Positions 8,793 through 16,948 of a stretch of DNA of 34,051 nt are shown one piece after another. The stretch comes from JBBRUG01 sp038247995 (GTDB lineage Bacteria; Chloroflexota; Chloroflexia; Chloroflexales; Chloroflexaceae): the NCBI GenBank assembly GCA_038247995.1, contig JBBRUG010000017.1, forward strand, positions 1 through 34,051. Reading direction: 5' to 3'. Positions within the stretch are counted from its first letter, which is position 1. Every line of letters starts with the position of its first letter. The position numbers and the translations under genes were made by a program. The notes beneath the pieces are model-generated. The model had not been told where the DNA came from, did not search any database, and was given only the letters and a program-made list of their open reading frames with translations.

Positions 8793-8846
8793 CTTTTTCT
8801 AGCCCTCGGCTCGCCGGCAAAGCCGCCGCGACGAAGGCTACACAAT

Positions 8847-9770
8847 CTACGGAATATGCCGCGTGAAAAAATCGCCCACGCGGGCAGCGTAGCCGGTTGG
8901 ATCGGCGAGAAAGCTCTCGGCGTGCGGCGCACCGGGCACGATCCAGCGTTCGGCACTGGGCAATGCGGCAGCCAGCAGATCAGCTTCGCCAAGCGGCACC
9001 AGTTCATCGGCGGCGCCGTGGATGAGCAATACCGGGCGTGGCGCAACCTGTGCCAGCATCGTGCGTGCCGGCGCCGCCGTCAGGTCGAGGCCGTACTGAA
9101 GGCGTGCGGCCAGTAGCGTTGTGGGTAGGAAGAAGCTGGGTAAACCGCTAGCCGTTGCCCATTCGCGGCGCACCACCGCTAACACTTCCGGCGGTGTGCT
9201 GTCGGTGACAAGCGCCGGGATGGCCGGCATCTCGGCCACAGCGCGCGTCGCCGCCATGCCGCCCATCGACACACCGAAGACGCCGATCCGCGCTGTGGCG
9301 AACCCCTGCGCCTCTAGCCAACTGATCGCGCCCGCCACATCATTGTGCTCCAGGGCGCCAAAGCCGGTGCGCGCCGGATCACTTTCGCCGTGGCCGCGCA
9401 GATCGAAGGCCAGCACAGTGAACCCGCGCTGATGCAGCGCGACGACCAGTTCGACAAAGCGGCCCTTAAACTCGGTGGTCCGGCTGCTGGTATGGCCGTG
9501 AACCAGCACCAGCGCCCGATCCACCCCCTGGCTCGGTAAATACCAGCCGGCCAACTCCAACCCCGGCGTCTGCGAGGCAAAACGCACCTCCTCAAACGCC
9601 ACGCCGAACTGGGCCGGCGTCCGGCTCGGATCAACGTTGCGCGGCGGCGCCGTGAGGACCATGGCGGCATAGACACAGATCGCCATATAGGCCGCGCCGA
9701 TCAACAACACGGCTCCAAGTAACGCCCCAACCGTCCAACGCCCCCGCCGAGGACTCGCAGCGCTACGCAC
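8847..9770 (-). CDS. Membrane-anchored alpha/beta hydrolase
   Basis: A 307-residue serine hydrolase. I chose GTG 9770 because GAAGGAGG lies 6 nt upstream of it; longer in-frame starts would run into the adjacent insertion sequence. Residues 12-38 are one membrane helix (VGALLGAVLLIGAAYMAICV), so the enzyme is probably tethered with its catalytic part outside. The fold is clear from the oxyanion HGH (91-93), RGHGES (125-130), the nucleophile elbow GVSMGG with S168, D255 in HGAADELVP and H283 in GAPHAES. This pattern fits the bacterial BEM46/YqkD-like esterases or peptidases; the substrate is unknown. Its upstream region is now bordered by the insertion sequence 110 bp before the start codon. 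Confidence 0.85.
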   Translation of the reverse strand: MRSAASPRRGRWTVGALLGAVLLIGAAYMAICVYAAMVLTAPPRNVDPSRTPAQFGVAFEEVRFASQTPGLELAGWYLPSQGVDRALVLVHGHTSSRTTEFKGRFVELVVALHQRGFTVLAFDLRGHGESDPARTGFGALEHNDVAGAISWLEAQGFATARIGVFGVSMGGMAATRAVAEMPAIPALVTDSTPPEVLAVVRREWATASGLPSFFLPTTLLAARLQYGLDLTAAPARTMLAQVAPRPVLLIHGAADELVPLGEADLLAAALPSAERWIVPGAPHAESFLADPTGYAARVGDFFTRHIP

Positions 9771-9776
9771 AAAGCG

Positions 9777-9784
9777 CCTCCTTC
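9777..9784 (-). promoter_or_regulatory. Strong ribosome binding site deciding the hydrolase start
   Basis: On the minus strand GAAGGAGG stands 6 nt before GTG 9770. It argues against starts inside the insertion sequence. Confidence 0.75.
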
Positions 9785-9879
9785 TAATCTCGATAGACCT
9801 GAAGGCAGACACGTCCCCCAGGGCTGTTGCAAAATCCCAGATCCGCGCATCCTCACCTCCCACTCCCTCTCCGTCAGGC

Positions 9880-9899
9880 GGCATACCCGTACCCAAAAC
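9880..9899 (+). repeat. Left terminal inverted repeat of the IS
   Basis: GGCATACCCGTACCCAAAAC, a perfect match to the reverse complement of 11391-11410. Confidence 0.9.
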
Positions 9900-9981
9900 G
9901 TTTTGGGTTTTGCAGGCTATACTGCAATCTGCGGGGAGGCGCTCGCGGCGAAAGCCGGTGTACGAGTGCAGGAACAGTATG

Positions 9982-11388
9982 ATGGAAGCGTCCACCACCT
10001 GGGCAGAGGAAGCGTTTGGGGCGGCGGCATTGGGCGATGTGCGGCGTACGGCTCGGTTGGTGCAATTGGCGGCGGCGCTGGGGGCGCAGCCGCAGGCCGC
10101 CTTGCCGCAGGCGACCAAGGAACCAGCCCTGCACAAAGCCGCGTGTCGCTTCTTCAGTAGTCACTCTGTCCAGGCCGAGGCTCTTCTGGCGAGCCATGTC
10201 CAATCCACGCAGCGCCGGATGCAGAACGTCCCCAGCGTGTTGGCGGTGCAAGACACCAGCGTGTTGGACTAGAGCCACTCTCCGGAGACGAAGGGCCTGG
10301 GGCCGCTGGCATCGCCGCACCAGCAGGGGTTGCTGGTGCATCCCACGCTGGCGCTGCCCCCCGCGCACGTGCCGTTGGGGCTGCTCGCGCAGCAGGTGTG
10401 GGCGCGCGACCCGGACGTGCGCCGCGAGCACAACCACAAGACCCGCCCGCTGGTCGAGCAGGAAAGCCAGAAATGGCTGACGAGCCTCAACGCGGTGTTC
10501 ACCGTACGGGAGGTCTGCCCGGCGACCCACTTCCTCAGTGTGGGTGACCGGGAAGCCGCTGTCTACGACCTGTTCTTGGTGGAACGTCCCGTGGGCGTGG
10601 ATCTGCTCATTCGGGCCGCTCAGGATCGGAAGGTAGACGGGCCGGACAGCTGTCTCTGGGCGGCGATGGCAACGACGCCGGTGACGGCAACCCTCGAGGT
10701 GCAGGTGGGCGAACGGGGGAAGCAACTGGCGCGCTTGGCAGAACTGACCGTGCGCTGGCGGCAGGTGACGGTGCGCCCACCCAAACACCGCGCCACGGAG
10801 CGCCTCGCGCGCGTGAGCGTCTGGGCCGTCTGGGCCGTCGAGCAGACCCCACCGCCCGGAGCCGAACCGGTGGAATGGCTGCTGCTCACCACGGTGCCGG
10901 TCACCACGACGGACCATGCGCTGGAGCGCTTGGCCTAGTATGCGGCACGCTGGGGGATCGACGTCTGGCATAAAGTCCTCAAAAGTGGCTGTCAGATCGA
11001 GCAGCGGCAGCTTGGCACGGCGTATCGGCTCACGAACTGCCTGACGCTCTCCAGTGTGCTTGCCTGGCGCATCCTGTACGCCACGATGCTGGCGCGGGCG
11101 GTGCCGGACGCCCCCTGTACGGTGCTGCTCGACGCTGACGAGTGGCAAGGGTTGTATTGTCGCATCCATAAAGTGGCCACCGCTCCATCTAAACCACCAT
11201 CGTTACGGCAGGCCGTGCGCTGGATCGCCCAGGTGGGCGGCTTCCAGGGTCGCACGGGCGATGGCGAACCGGGCGTGAAAGCCATGTGGAGCGGCTTGCA
11301 GCGTCTCGCCGACATTGCCGAGATGTACCGCATTCTGCAGCAGCCGCCACCGGTTCCCCTTTCCCCCGACCTCCTGAAGCCAGGCTAG
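9982..11388 (+). pseudogene. Tn5-like transposase, broken by two amber codons
   Basis: One continuous frame of about 468 codons interrupted by TAG at 10270-10272 and 10936-10938. The N-terminus (WAEEAFGAAALGDVRRTARL) matches the Tn5-type DNA-binding domain. The catalytic core shows the first Asp in LAVQDTS and the second in SVGDREAAVYDLF. The region of the third acid reads YAARWGIDVWHKVLK, the Y-(2)-R-(3)-E-(6)-K signature of IS4-family enzymes, but with Asp in place of the catalytic Glu. The C-terminus (DEWQGLYCRI ... GGFQGRTGDGEPGVKAMW) matches the Tn5 dimerisation domain. The first TAG probably replaced Tyr and the second Trp or Glu. Other genes here end in TAG, so readthrough is unlikely. 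The start could also be ATG 9979; AGGAA lies just upstream. Confidence 0.88.
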
Positions 11389-11390
11389 AT

Positions 11391-11410
11391 GTTTTGGGTA
11401 CGGGTATGCC
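11391..11410 (-). repeat. Right terminal inverted repeat of the IS
   Basis: GTTTTGGGTACGGGTATGCC, a perfect inverted copy of 9880-9899. Confidence 0.9.
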
Positions 11411-11476
11411 CTCCCGTACGGGCGACCCTCGTGGTCGCCCCCTACCCTCCCGTACGGGCGACCCTCGTGGTCGCCC
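11409..11476. repeat. Tandem palindromic repeat (family A), two copies
   Basis: Two identical 32-nt units at 11409-11440 and 11445-11476 (period 36). Each contains the palindrome CCCGTACGGG and a hairpin with arms GGGCGACC and GGTCGCCC around CTCGT. The pair lies directly between the IS end and the stop codon of the transporter gene, so it may also act as its terminator. Confidence 0.75.
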
Positions 11477-11481
11477 TATGC

Positions 11482-13065
11482 TTATAGGATTGCCGCCAAC
11501 ACCTGCACAATAATAATCTTCGCTACCGTTGCGCCGGGAAAGATCACTGCATAGCCCACATCGGGCCGGTCGGTTTGCATTGCCCGCGAGCTGTAGGCCA
11601 AAATCGCCGGGTTGCCCGTTACGCCCGACACGACACCCAACAGGTCGTCGTAGGGAATGCGCAACAGGCGGTTGCCGATCAGCAGTACGCTGAGCACAAC
11701 GACCAGCACAACTGCCGTGCCGATGGTCAGTAGTTGTAAGCCGTTACCCTGCACCGAGGTGGCAAACAATTCACCCGATCGCAGGCCCACCGTGGCCAGA
11801 AAGAGCGTCAGGCCGAAGGTACGCAGCGTCAGGTTCGCCGCCAGCGGAATCGTCCATGTGAGCGCGCCGGTGCGCCCAACATAGCCCAGGATGAGCGCCA
11901 TAATCAGCGGGCCGCCCGCCAGGCCGAGCGAGAAACTCCCCAGGCCCGGGATCGGCACCTGAATCAGGCCCAGGATCACGCCAAGCACCATGCCGACACC
12001 CAGCGAGATGTAGCTGAACTCCGCCGCGCCCTTAATCGAGTTGCCGAAAAAAGCCCGCGCCTCGTCGACGCGCTCCGGCTCGGCCAGCAAGCCAATGCGG
12101 TCGCCGTACTCCAGCACCAACTCCGGGCGCGGAATGAGCTCCGCATCGCCGCGCCGCACATTCACCACCGAGGCGCCGAGCGTTTCGCCCACACGCAGGT
12201 TGGCCAGCCGCCGGCCTACCACCGCCGGGCGCGAGACGAAGATCCGCAGGTAGCCGCTGCGATCGTCGGTGTTTACCTGGGCTTCCACTACTTCGCCAAA
12301 CAACAAACGCGCCCGATCAACGCCCTGTGGTTCGCCTACGACCAGCACATCGTCGCCCAGCTCCAGCGTCATGTCCGGTCGCGCCGGCAGATCGACGCCC
12401 TTCTTGCGCACCAACGCAATCTGCACCCCGCTCGGCAGCCGGCGTTGCACCTCGGCCAGTGGCATACCGGTTACAGCGAGATTGCGCACCACCAATTCGG
12501 TCAGGCGCACTCGCTCCGGCGCCTGCGGAGCCACGTTCGGGCGCACAACTCGCAGCGCGATATAGATGCAGAGGATCGGCACGATTACGCCCAGCGGATA
12601 AGCCACGCTATAGCCGATGGAGGGATCGACGTTGCCGGTAGCGTCGATGGCGGCCTGAAGCGTTGGCGTACTTGTCAGCGCGCCCGCAAAGAGGCCCAAG
12701 GCGAACTCTAAGGGCAGATCGGCCAGAAAGACCGGCGCCATAGCCACACCGGCGCCCAGCGCCAGCGCAACCAACGCCAGCAGGTTCTGCCGGCGCCCAG
12801 CCGAACCCGTCAGGCCGGCAACAAACTGCCGCCCATATTGCACACCAATCCCATACAAAAACAGCACCAGGCCGATCGAGCTTACCAGGGCCGGCGGCGC
12901 CGCGCCCGGCGCAAAGGCGCCCACCGCCAACCCCACAAACAGCACCGCCCCCACGCCCAGGCTGAAACCGCGCAGACTCAGCGCACCCAGGCCGTACCCC
13001 AACCCAATCACCAGAAACAAGGTCAGCAGCGGCTGCATCTCCAACAGGTCGCGGATGAACGCCAT
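11482..13065 (-). CDS. AspT/YidE-family transporter with two RCK_C domains
   Basis: A 527-residue inner-membrane protein with the duplicated architecture of the aspartate:alanine exchanger family (TC 2.A.81). Residues 11-175 hold about five helices, with the family motif FLYGIGVQYG (69-78) and GALTSTPTLQAA (128-139). Residues about 188-258 and 270-341 are two TrkA-C/RCK_C regulatory domains, each ending in a predicted ligand-binding strand (LGDDVLVVG, YGDRIGLLA). Residues 350-527 are the second membrane half, with GGPLIMALILGYVGRTG, LFLATVGLRSG and GVTGNPAIL (481-489). It probably moves an organic anion or amino acid, with control by a small ligand. The substrate is not evident; the family includes AspT and uncharacterised YidE/YbjL. 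AAGGAA precedes ATG 13065. Confidence 0.9.
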   Translation of the reverse strand: MAFIRDLLEMQPLLTLFLVIGLGYGLGALSLRGFSLGVGAVLFVGLAVGAFAPGAAPPALVSSIGLVLFLYGIGVQYGRQFVAGLTGSAGRRQNLLALVALALGAGVAMAPVFLADLPLEFALGLFAGALTSTPTLQAAIDATGNVDPSIGYSVAYPLGVIVPILCIYIALRVVRPNVAPQAPERVRLTELVVRNLAVTGMPLAEVQRRLPSGVQIALVRKKGVDLPARPDMTLELGDDVLVVGEPQGVDRARLLFGEVVEAQVNTDDRSGYLRIFVSRPAVVGRRLANLRVGETLGASVVNVRRGDAELIPRPELVLEYGDRIGLLAEPERVDEARAFFGNSIKGAAEFSYISLGVGMVLGVILGLIQVPIPGLGSFSLGLAGGPLIMALILGYVGRTGALTWTIPLAANLTLRTFGLTLFLATVGLRSGELFATSVQGNGLQLLTIGTAVVLVVVLSVLLIGNRLLRIPYDDLLGVVSGVTGNPAILAYSSRAMQTDRPDVGYAVIFPGATVAKIIIVQVLAAIL

Positions 13066-13558
13066 GAAGCTTCCTTTTGCAACAAGAACCGGAGAACCGA
13101 GAGCTGAGAACTGAGAACCAGAGAACCAAGCCCCCTGAGTAGCGCATAGCGAAGGATATCGCGCTACCGCTTTATCACTCTCCCATTGTAGCTGAGGTTG
13201 CTGCGCGTCCGGCAGCAGATACTCATCGTGTTCTCATCTGCATAGTGAATGATCGTGCCGCATTTGCGCAAAAATCAATTACACTATTCTTAATACCTAT
13301 TCGGCGTAAACGTAGTGCGCCCCACTAGCGTGGATGTGCATCACAGCAGCGCGAGCTATTGAGCACTATAGCGCTGGGCAGATCCGTTGATCCAGCATAC
13401 GGGCGGCGCGAGCGGAGCGAGCCACACGGTTCAGTGTCCTCAAGGCTCAATCGTTTTGCTCAGTGCTATAAGTTGCGCGGTTCGTCTCCCTGCCTCGTGC
13501 GACCTGTCTCCTACTACCTGCCTTCCAACCACCATCGCCCTACTGAAGGAGTTGATCG
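13066..13558. other. 493-bp intergenic region between divergent transporter and amidase genes
   Basis: No convincing gene. From 13085 to 13127 there are four AGAACC words in a purine-rich run (13085, 13093, 13114, 13122). At 13139-13167 an inverted repeat GTAGCGC...GCGCTAC matches the GGTAGCGC hairpin seen at 18154-18184. An AT-rich part from about 13262 to 13310 (TTGCGCAAAAATCAATTACACTATTCTTAATA) is the likeliest promoter area for the amidase, but no well-spaced -35/-10 pair could be fixed. Short open frames over 13359-13632 have no ribosome site or recognisable product. Confidence 0.5.
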
Positions 13559-14734
13559 ATGCCGCCAATGAGATGGACCTGGATCCTTGCGGCCTTCCTG
13601 GCGCTCTTTGTCTTTGGGTCGATGGCAATTAATCAGGCGCCTGCGGTGGTGCAGTTAGCTGCAGCGGCGCCGCAACCAGACGCACCCACACCACGCACAG
13701 TTGCGGCTGTCGGCGGGCAAATCCCCACCATCGAGCCAATTGTGCGCCCGAGTGCCGAGCCGACTGCCGAACCGGAAGCGGAGCCGGAAGCCGAACCCGC
13801 TCCAGCCCCGGAAGAAGGAACGCCAGTCGAGCCTGAGCCGACGGCCATCCCGCTACCCACGCCGCGCCCCGCCGATGAGCCATGGCGCGTGGGCCTACAG
13901 ATCGGCCACCTGCGTTCGAACGAACTCCCCGACGAACTGGCGCGCTTGCGGACTTCCACCGGCGCACGCTACGGCGGTGTCAGCGAGGCGCAACTCAACG
14001 AATCGATCGTCATGCGGGTTGTGCCGATTCTGGAAGCCGCCGGTATCGTCGTTGATGTGCTCCCAGCCACCGTGCCACCGAGCTACTCCGCCGATGCGTT
14101 CCTCGCGATCCACGCCGACGGCAATGCCAGTTCACGGCCACGCGGGTGGAAACTCGCTACCCCGTGGCGGGCCTCACCGGCAAGTAAAGCGCTCTATGCC
14201 GCCGTCCACAGCACCTATGGCGGAGCAACCGGCTTGCCGGAAGATCTGAATGGCATAACCTCGAATATGCGCGGCTATTACGCCTTCAACTTCCGCCGCT
14301 ACGAACACGCCGTCGCTCCCACTACTCCGGCGATCATTGTGGAAATGGGCTACATGACGAACGCCGCCGATCGCGCCGTGATGTTCGATCAGCCCGATCA
14401 GGTGGCCTGGGGTATTGCCGACGGCATTCTGCGCTACCTCGCCGCGCGCGATCGCAATGATGTCGCCGCACTCATCCCGCCCGATTTCCCAAATATGCTC
14501 GCCAATGCCGGCGCGTTGCTGCGCACCGGCCCCAGCGAAAATGCGCGCGTACGCGCCACGCTCGACGATGGTGCGCGGCTCTTTGTATTTGAACAGCGCG
14601 ACGGCTATTACGAACTGTTCGTGCGCGGCAGCAGCGGCCGGCTGATCGGTTGGGTTCGCGAGGATCAAGTACGGGTAGCGCCGCCAGTGCCAAACGATCC
14701 GCCGCCCGAAGTTCCCGGCGACTCGAATCCGTAA
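13559..14734 (+). CDS. N-acetylmuramoyl-L-alanine amidase (Amidase_3) with SH3b-like domain
   Basis: A 391-residue exported wall hydrolase that cuts the bond between muramic acid and the peptide stem. Residues 5-24 are a signal peptide or signal anchor (WTWILAAFLALFVFGSMA). Residues about 60-107 are a Pro/Glu-rich linker of the kind that spans a wall. The catalytic domain (108-298) carries the zinc ligands H117 (VGLQIGH), E143 (GGVSEAQLNES) and H185 (FLAIHADG), and the catalytic E262 (IIVEMGY). The usual DPGHGG is replaced by LQIGH, so this is a divergent subfamily. Residues about 312-373 look like an SH3b wall-binding domain (ALLRTGPSENARV ... GWVREDQVRV). GAAGGAG (13545-13551) lies 7 nt before the ATG. 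Confidence 0.9.
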   Translation: MPPMRWTWILAAFLALFVFGSMAINQAPAVVQLAAAAPQPDAPTPRTVAAVGGQIPTIEPIVRPSAEPTAEPEAEPEAEPAPAPEEGTPVEPEPTAIPLPTPRPADEPWRVGLQIGHLRSNELPDELARLRTSTGARYGGVSEAQLNESIVMRVVPILEAAGIVVDVLPATVPPSYSADAFLAIHADGNASSRPRGWKLATPWRASPASKALYAAVHSTYGGATGLPEDLNGITSNMRGYYAFNFRRYEHAVAPTTPAIIVEMGYMTNAADRAVMFDQPDQVAWGIADGILRYLAARDRNDVAALIPPDFPNMLANAGALLRTGPSENARVRATLDDGARLFVFEQRDGYYELFVRGSSGRLIGWVREDQVRVAPPVPNDPPPEVPGDSNP

Positions 14735-14935
14735 TTGCACGGTATACTGGGGCGGAAAGACCGATTTCTTAAGCCAAGGTTGCAAACGGCGTGATCGGTT
14801 CGGGGGCATTGCATTACCCGTTCGCGGACACCAACCCTGCCGCCCTGTACCTTGGCTCACCCCGCAACGTTGCGCTGCCGCAGCCTCTTCCACGAGGGTC
14901 TGCGGCATCGCTATGAAGAAGAGGAGCGCCGTCGT

Positions 14936-16789
14936 ATGAGCACCCCACCCCCCAGCACCACTTCACCCAGCCTCACAGGGACAACCATTGTGCTGCCCGC
15001 CCTGAACGCCGATACAACTCCGCGTCTGCTGCCGATCGCCGCAGCTCTGGCTACGCACTGGAAGGGCAGTGTGTTAATTCTCGGCTTGATTGTGGTGGCC
15101 GATGATCGCCCACTGAGTGATGGCGCGCGCGAGGCGCCGCGCCTGCGTGCCGAACTCGACGCCCTCGCCCGTCGCGCCGCCGAAACCGCCAGCATTCGTA
15201 CCGCAGTTAGCGTCACCCACGATCTGACCGCCGGCATCCGTACGGCGGTGAACGAGCACGCCGCTGGGGTGATTATGCTGGGCTGGCAGGCCGATCAAAC
15301 CCCGTCGGAGCGCTTCTTCGGCCCGCCAATCGATGCTCTGCTGCGCAATCCCCCCGCCGACATCGTACTGGCCCGGCTCAAAGACGACGGCCCCTGGCCC
15401 AGTGTGCTCCTGCCGGTGCGCGGCGGCCCGCACACCCGCCTGGCCTACGATGTGGCCTGTGCGCTCGCCGATCAGCATAACAGCACGATCAGCCTGCTCT
15501 ATGCCGCCAATCCGCGCCTCCACGACGAAGCCGCCGTGCGCGCCGGCCTGCAAGAATTACGCACAATGCCCCATGTGGCCAACTGGATCGAGCGCAGTGC
15601 GCCCCCCGAGCAAGCCATCCTTGAAGCCGCGCCGAACCACGCACTCCTGGTGCTTGGTGTGACCGGTCGTGCAACCGATCCCGAAGCGCCAATCGGCCCC
15701 CTCGCGGAACGGGTGCTGCGCAACGCCGACAGCACAGTGCTACTTGTGCGCCACCGTATGGCCCATGCCGAAGAACAGGCCCAGGAGATCTGGCAACAGG
15801 AGCGCGATCTCTCGGCTACCGTTGATCGCTGGTTCGGCGAAAATACCTTCACCAGCGCCGAGTTCGACGACCTCGAACGGCTTGTTGCGCTCAAACGCCA
15901 GCAAAACCTGACGATTAGCCTGGCGCTGCCGGCCCTCAACGAAGAGGAAACGATCGGCGACATTCTGCGCATGACCATCCAAAGCCTGGTTGAAGACATT
16001 CCATTGCTCGATGAAGTCGTGCTGATCGACAGTCGTTCCACCGATCGTACCCGCGAGATCGCGGCCGAACTAGGCGTGCCGGTGGTTATCCACCAGGATA
16101 TTTTGCCGCAGTACGGCGCCTTTATCGGCAAAGGCGAAGCGCTGTGGAAGAGCCTCTATGTACTGCGCGGCGACCTGATCATCTGGTGCGATACCGACAT
16201 TAAAAATTTCCACCCGCGTTTTATTTATGGCGTTGTCGGGCCATTGTTGCACAAGCAAGCGTTGATGTACTGTAAAGGTTTTTACCGCCGTCCGATCCAG
16301 TTTGGCGAACAGATTGCGGCAACCGGCGGCGGGCGCGTCACCGAACTGACTGCCCGCCCGCTGCTGAACCTGTTCTACCCCGAACTCTCGGGCATGATCC
16401 AGCCGCTCTCCGGGGAATACGCCGGCCGGCGCAGCGCACTGGAGCGGGTGCCCTTCTTCACCGGTTATGGCGTCGAGATTGGCATGTTGATCGACCTGCT
16501 GGAACAACAGGGGCTGGGCGCACTGGCGCAAGTTGACCTACACCAGCGCATCCATCGCAATCAGGAGCTTGAGCCGCTCTCACGCATGGCCTTCGCGATC
16601 ACCCAGGTAGTAATGCAGCGCCTGGAGCAGCGCCAGCGCGTGCAACTGCTCGAACCGATCAACCAGAGCATGAAGCTGATCACCTACGCCGAGGATGGGG
16701 GCTTCCAGCTGAACCTGCGCGAGATCCGCGACCACGAGCGCCCGCCGATGGCGGCCATGCCTGAATACCGCCGGCTGCGCGGCATCTAG
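14936..16789 (+). CDS. gpgS: Universal stress domains fused to glucosyl-3-phosphoglycerate synthase
   Basis: A 617-residue fusion from ATG 14936, chosen for GAGGAG 9 nt upstream; an in-frame ATG at 14852 would add 28 Arg/Glu-rich residues. Residues 14-146 and 154-273 are two UspA-like domains (TTIVLPALNAD ... GVIMLGW; VLLPVRGGPHTRLAYDVACALA ... LLVLGVTGRATDPE ... STVLLVRH). After a helical linker, residues about 322-617 form a GT81-type glycosyltransferase: PALNEEETIGD, DSRSTDRTRE, GKGEALWKSL, the metal-binding WCDTDIKNFHP (DTD at 419-421), GGGRVTELTARPLLN, LSGEYAGRR and GYGVEIGMLID. GpgS joins glucose from NDP-glucose to 3-phosphoglycerate, the first step to the compatible solute glucosylglycerate. 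The phosphatase of the second step (GpgP) is not evident nearby. Confidence 0.88.
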   Translation: MSTPPPSTTSPSLTGTTIVLPALNADTTPRLLPIAAALATHWKGSVLILGLIVVADDRPLSDGAREAPRLRAELDALARRAAETASIRTAVSVTHDLTAGIRTAVNEHAAGVIMLGWQADQTPSERFFGPPIDALLRNPPADIVLARLKDDGPWPSVLLPVRGGPHTRLAYDVACALADQHNSTISLLYAANPRLHDEAAVRAGLQELRTMPHVANWIERSAPPEQAILEAAPNHALLVLGVTGRATDPEAPIGPLAERVLRNADSTVLLVRHRMAHAEEQAQEIWQQERDLSATVDRWFGENTFTSAEFDDLERLVALKRQQNLTISLALPALNEEETIGDILRMTIQSLVEDIPLLDEVVLIDSRSTDRTREIAAELGVPVVIHQDILPQYGAFIGKGEALWKSLYVLRGDLIIWCDTDIKNFHPRFIYGVVGPLLHKQALMYCKGFYRRPIQFGEQIAATGGGRVTELTARPLLNLFYPELSGMIQPLSGEYAGRRSALERVPFFTGYGVEIGMLIDLLEQQGLGALAQVDLHQRIHRNQELEPLSRMAFAITQVVMQRLEQRQRVQLLEPINQSMKLITYAEDGGFQLNLREIRDHERPPMAAMPEYRRLRGI

Positions 16790-16852
16790 GCACGATGAGG
16801 GCCTAACTCGGCAGAAAATACTACGTAGCAGATCCACGCTACCCCGAATGTG

Positions 16853-16912
16853 TGTTATCATAGAGTTTTCGTGGGTCAGCCGATCAACGGGCTTTCCCAA
16901 GCCCGCTGGCTG
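16853..16912 (+). promoter_or_regulatory. Extended -10 promoter and structured leader of rpoA
   Basis: TGT-TATCAT at 16853-16861 is a candidate extended -10 box. Downstream a hairpin has arms CGGGCTT (16888-16894) and AAGCCCG (16899-16905), closed outside by CAGCC (16877-16881) and GGCTG (16908-16912). There is no T-tract, so it is not a plain terminator. It could control translation or transcript stability. Confidence 0.4.
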
Positions 16913-16948
16913 TATAACAATTGCTGTCTTGGAGAGTAAGAGAAAACC

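Larger units (their letters stand above)
9880..11410 (+). mobile_element. IS4-family (Tn5/IS50-like) insertion sequence, inactive
   Basis: A 1,531-bp element bounded by perfect 20-bp terminal inverted repeats: GGCATACCCGTACCCAAAAC at 9880-9899 and its reverse complement at 11391-11410. It carries one transposase gene with two in-frame TAG codons. At the left end the inverted repeat runs into an 18-bp perfect palindrome (9891-9908, centre AACGTT). I saw no target-site duplication directly outside the ends. The left flank resembles family B intergenic repeat sequence, and the right flank is a family A tandem palindrome. It sits between the hydrolase promoter region and the 3' end of the transporter gene. 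Confidence 0.88.

Noticed and set aside
8850..10136. Longer 429-residue version of the alpha/beta hydrolase
   Set aside because: The extra N-terminus is translated IS sequence; GTG 9770 has a near-perfect ribosome site and gives a normal family length.
9874..11169. Long open frame on the minus strand over the insertion sequence
   Set aside because: The plus frame shows the Tn5-type transposase domains; the minus frame is rich in Arg, His and Gln and has no motif.
9871..11420. Target-site duplication around the IS
   Set aside because: The bases outside the two inverted repeats (…GTCAGGC and CTCCCGT…) do not match, so no duplication can be claimed.
13359..13632. Short open frames upstream of the amidase
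   Set aside because: No ribosome binding site, no domain, and overlap among frames; treated as intergenic.
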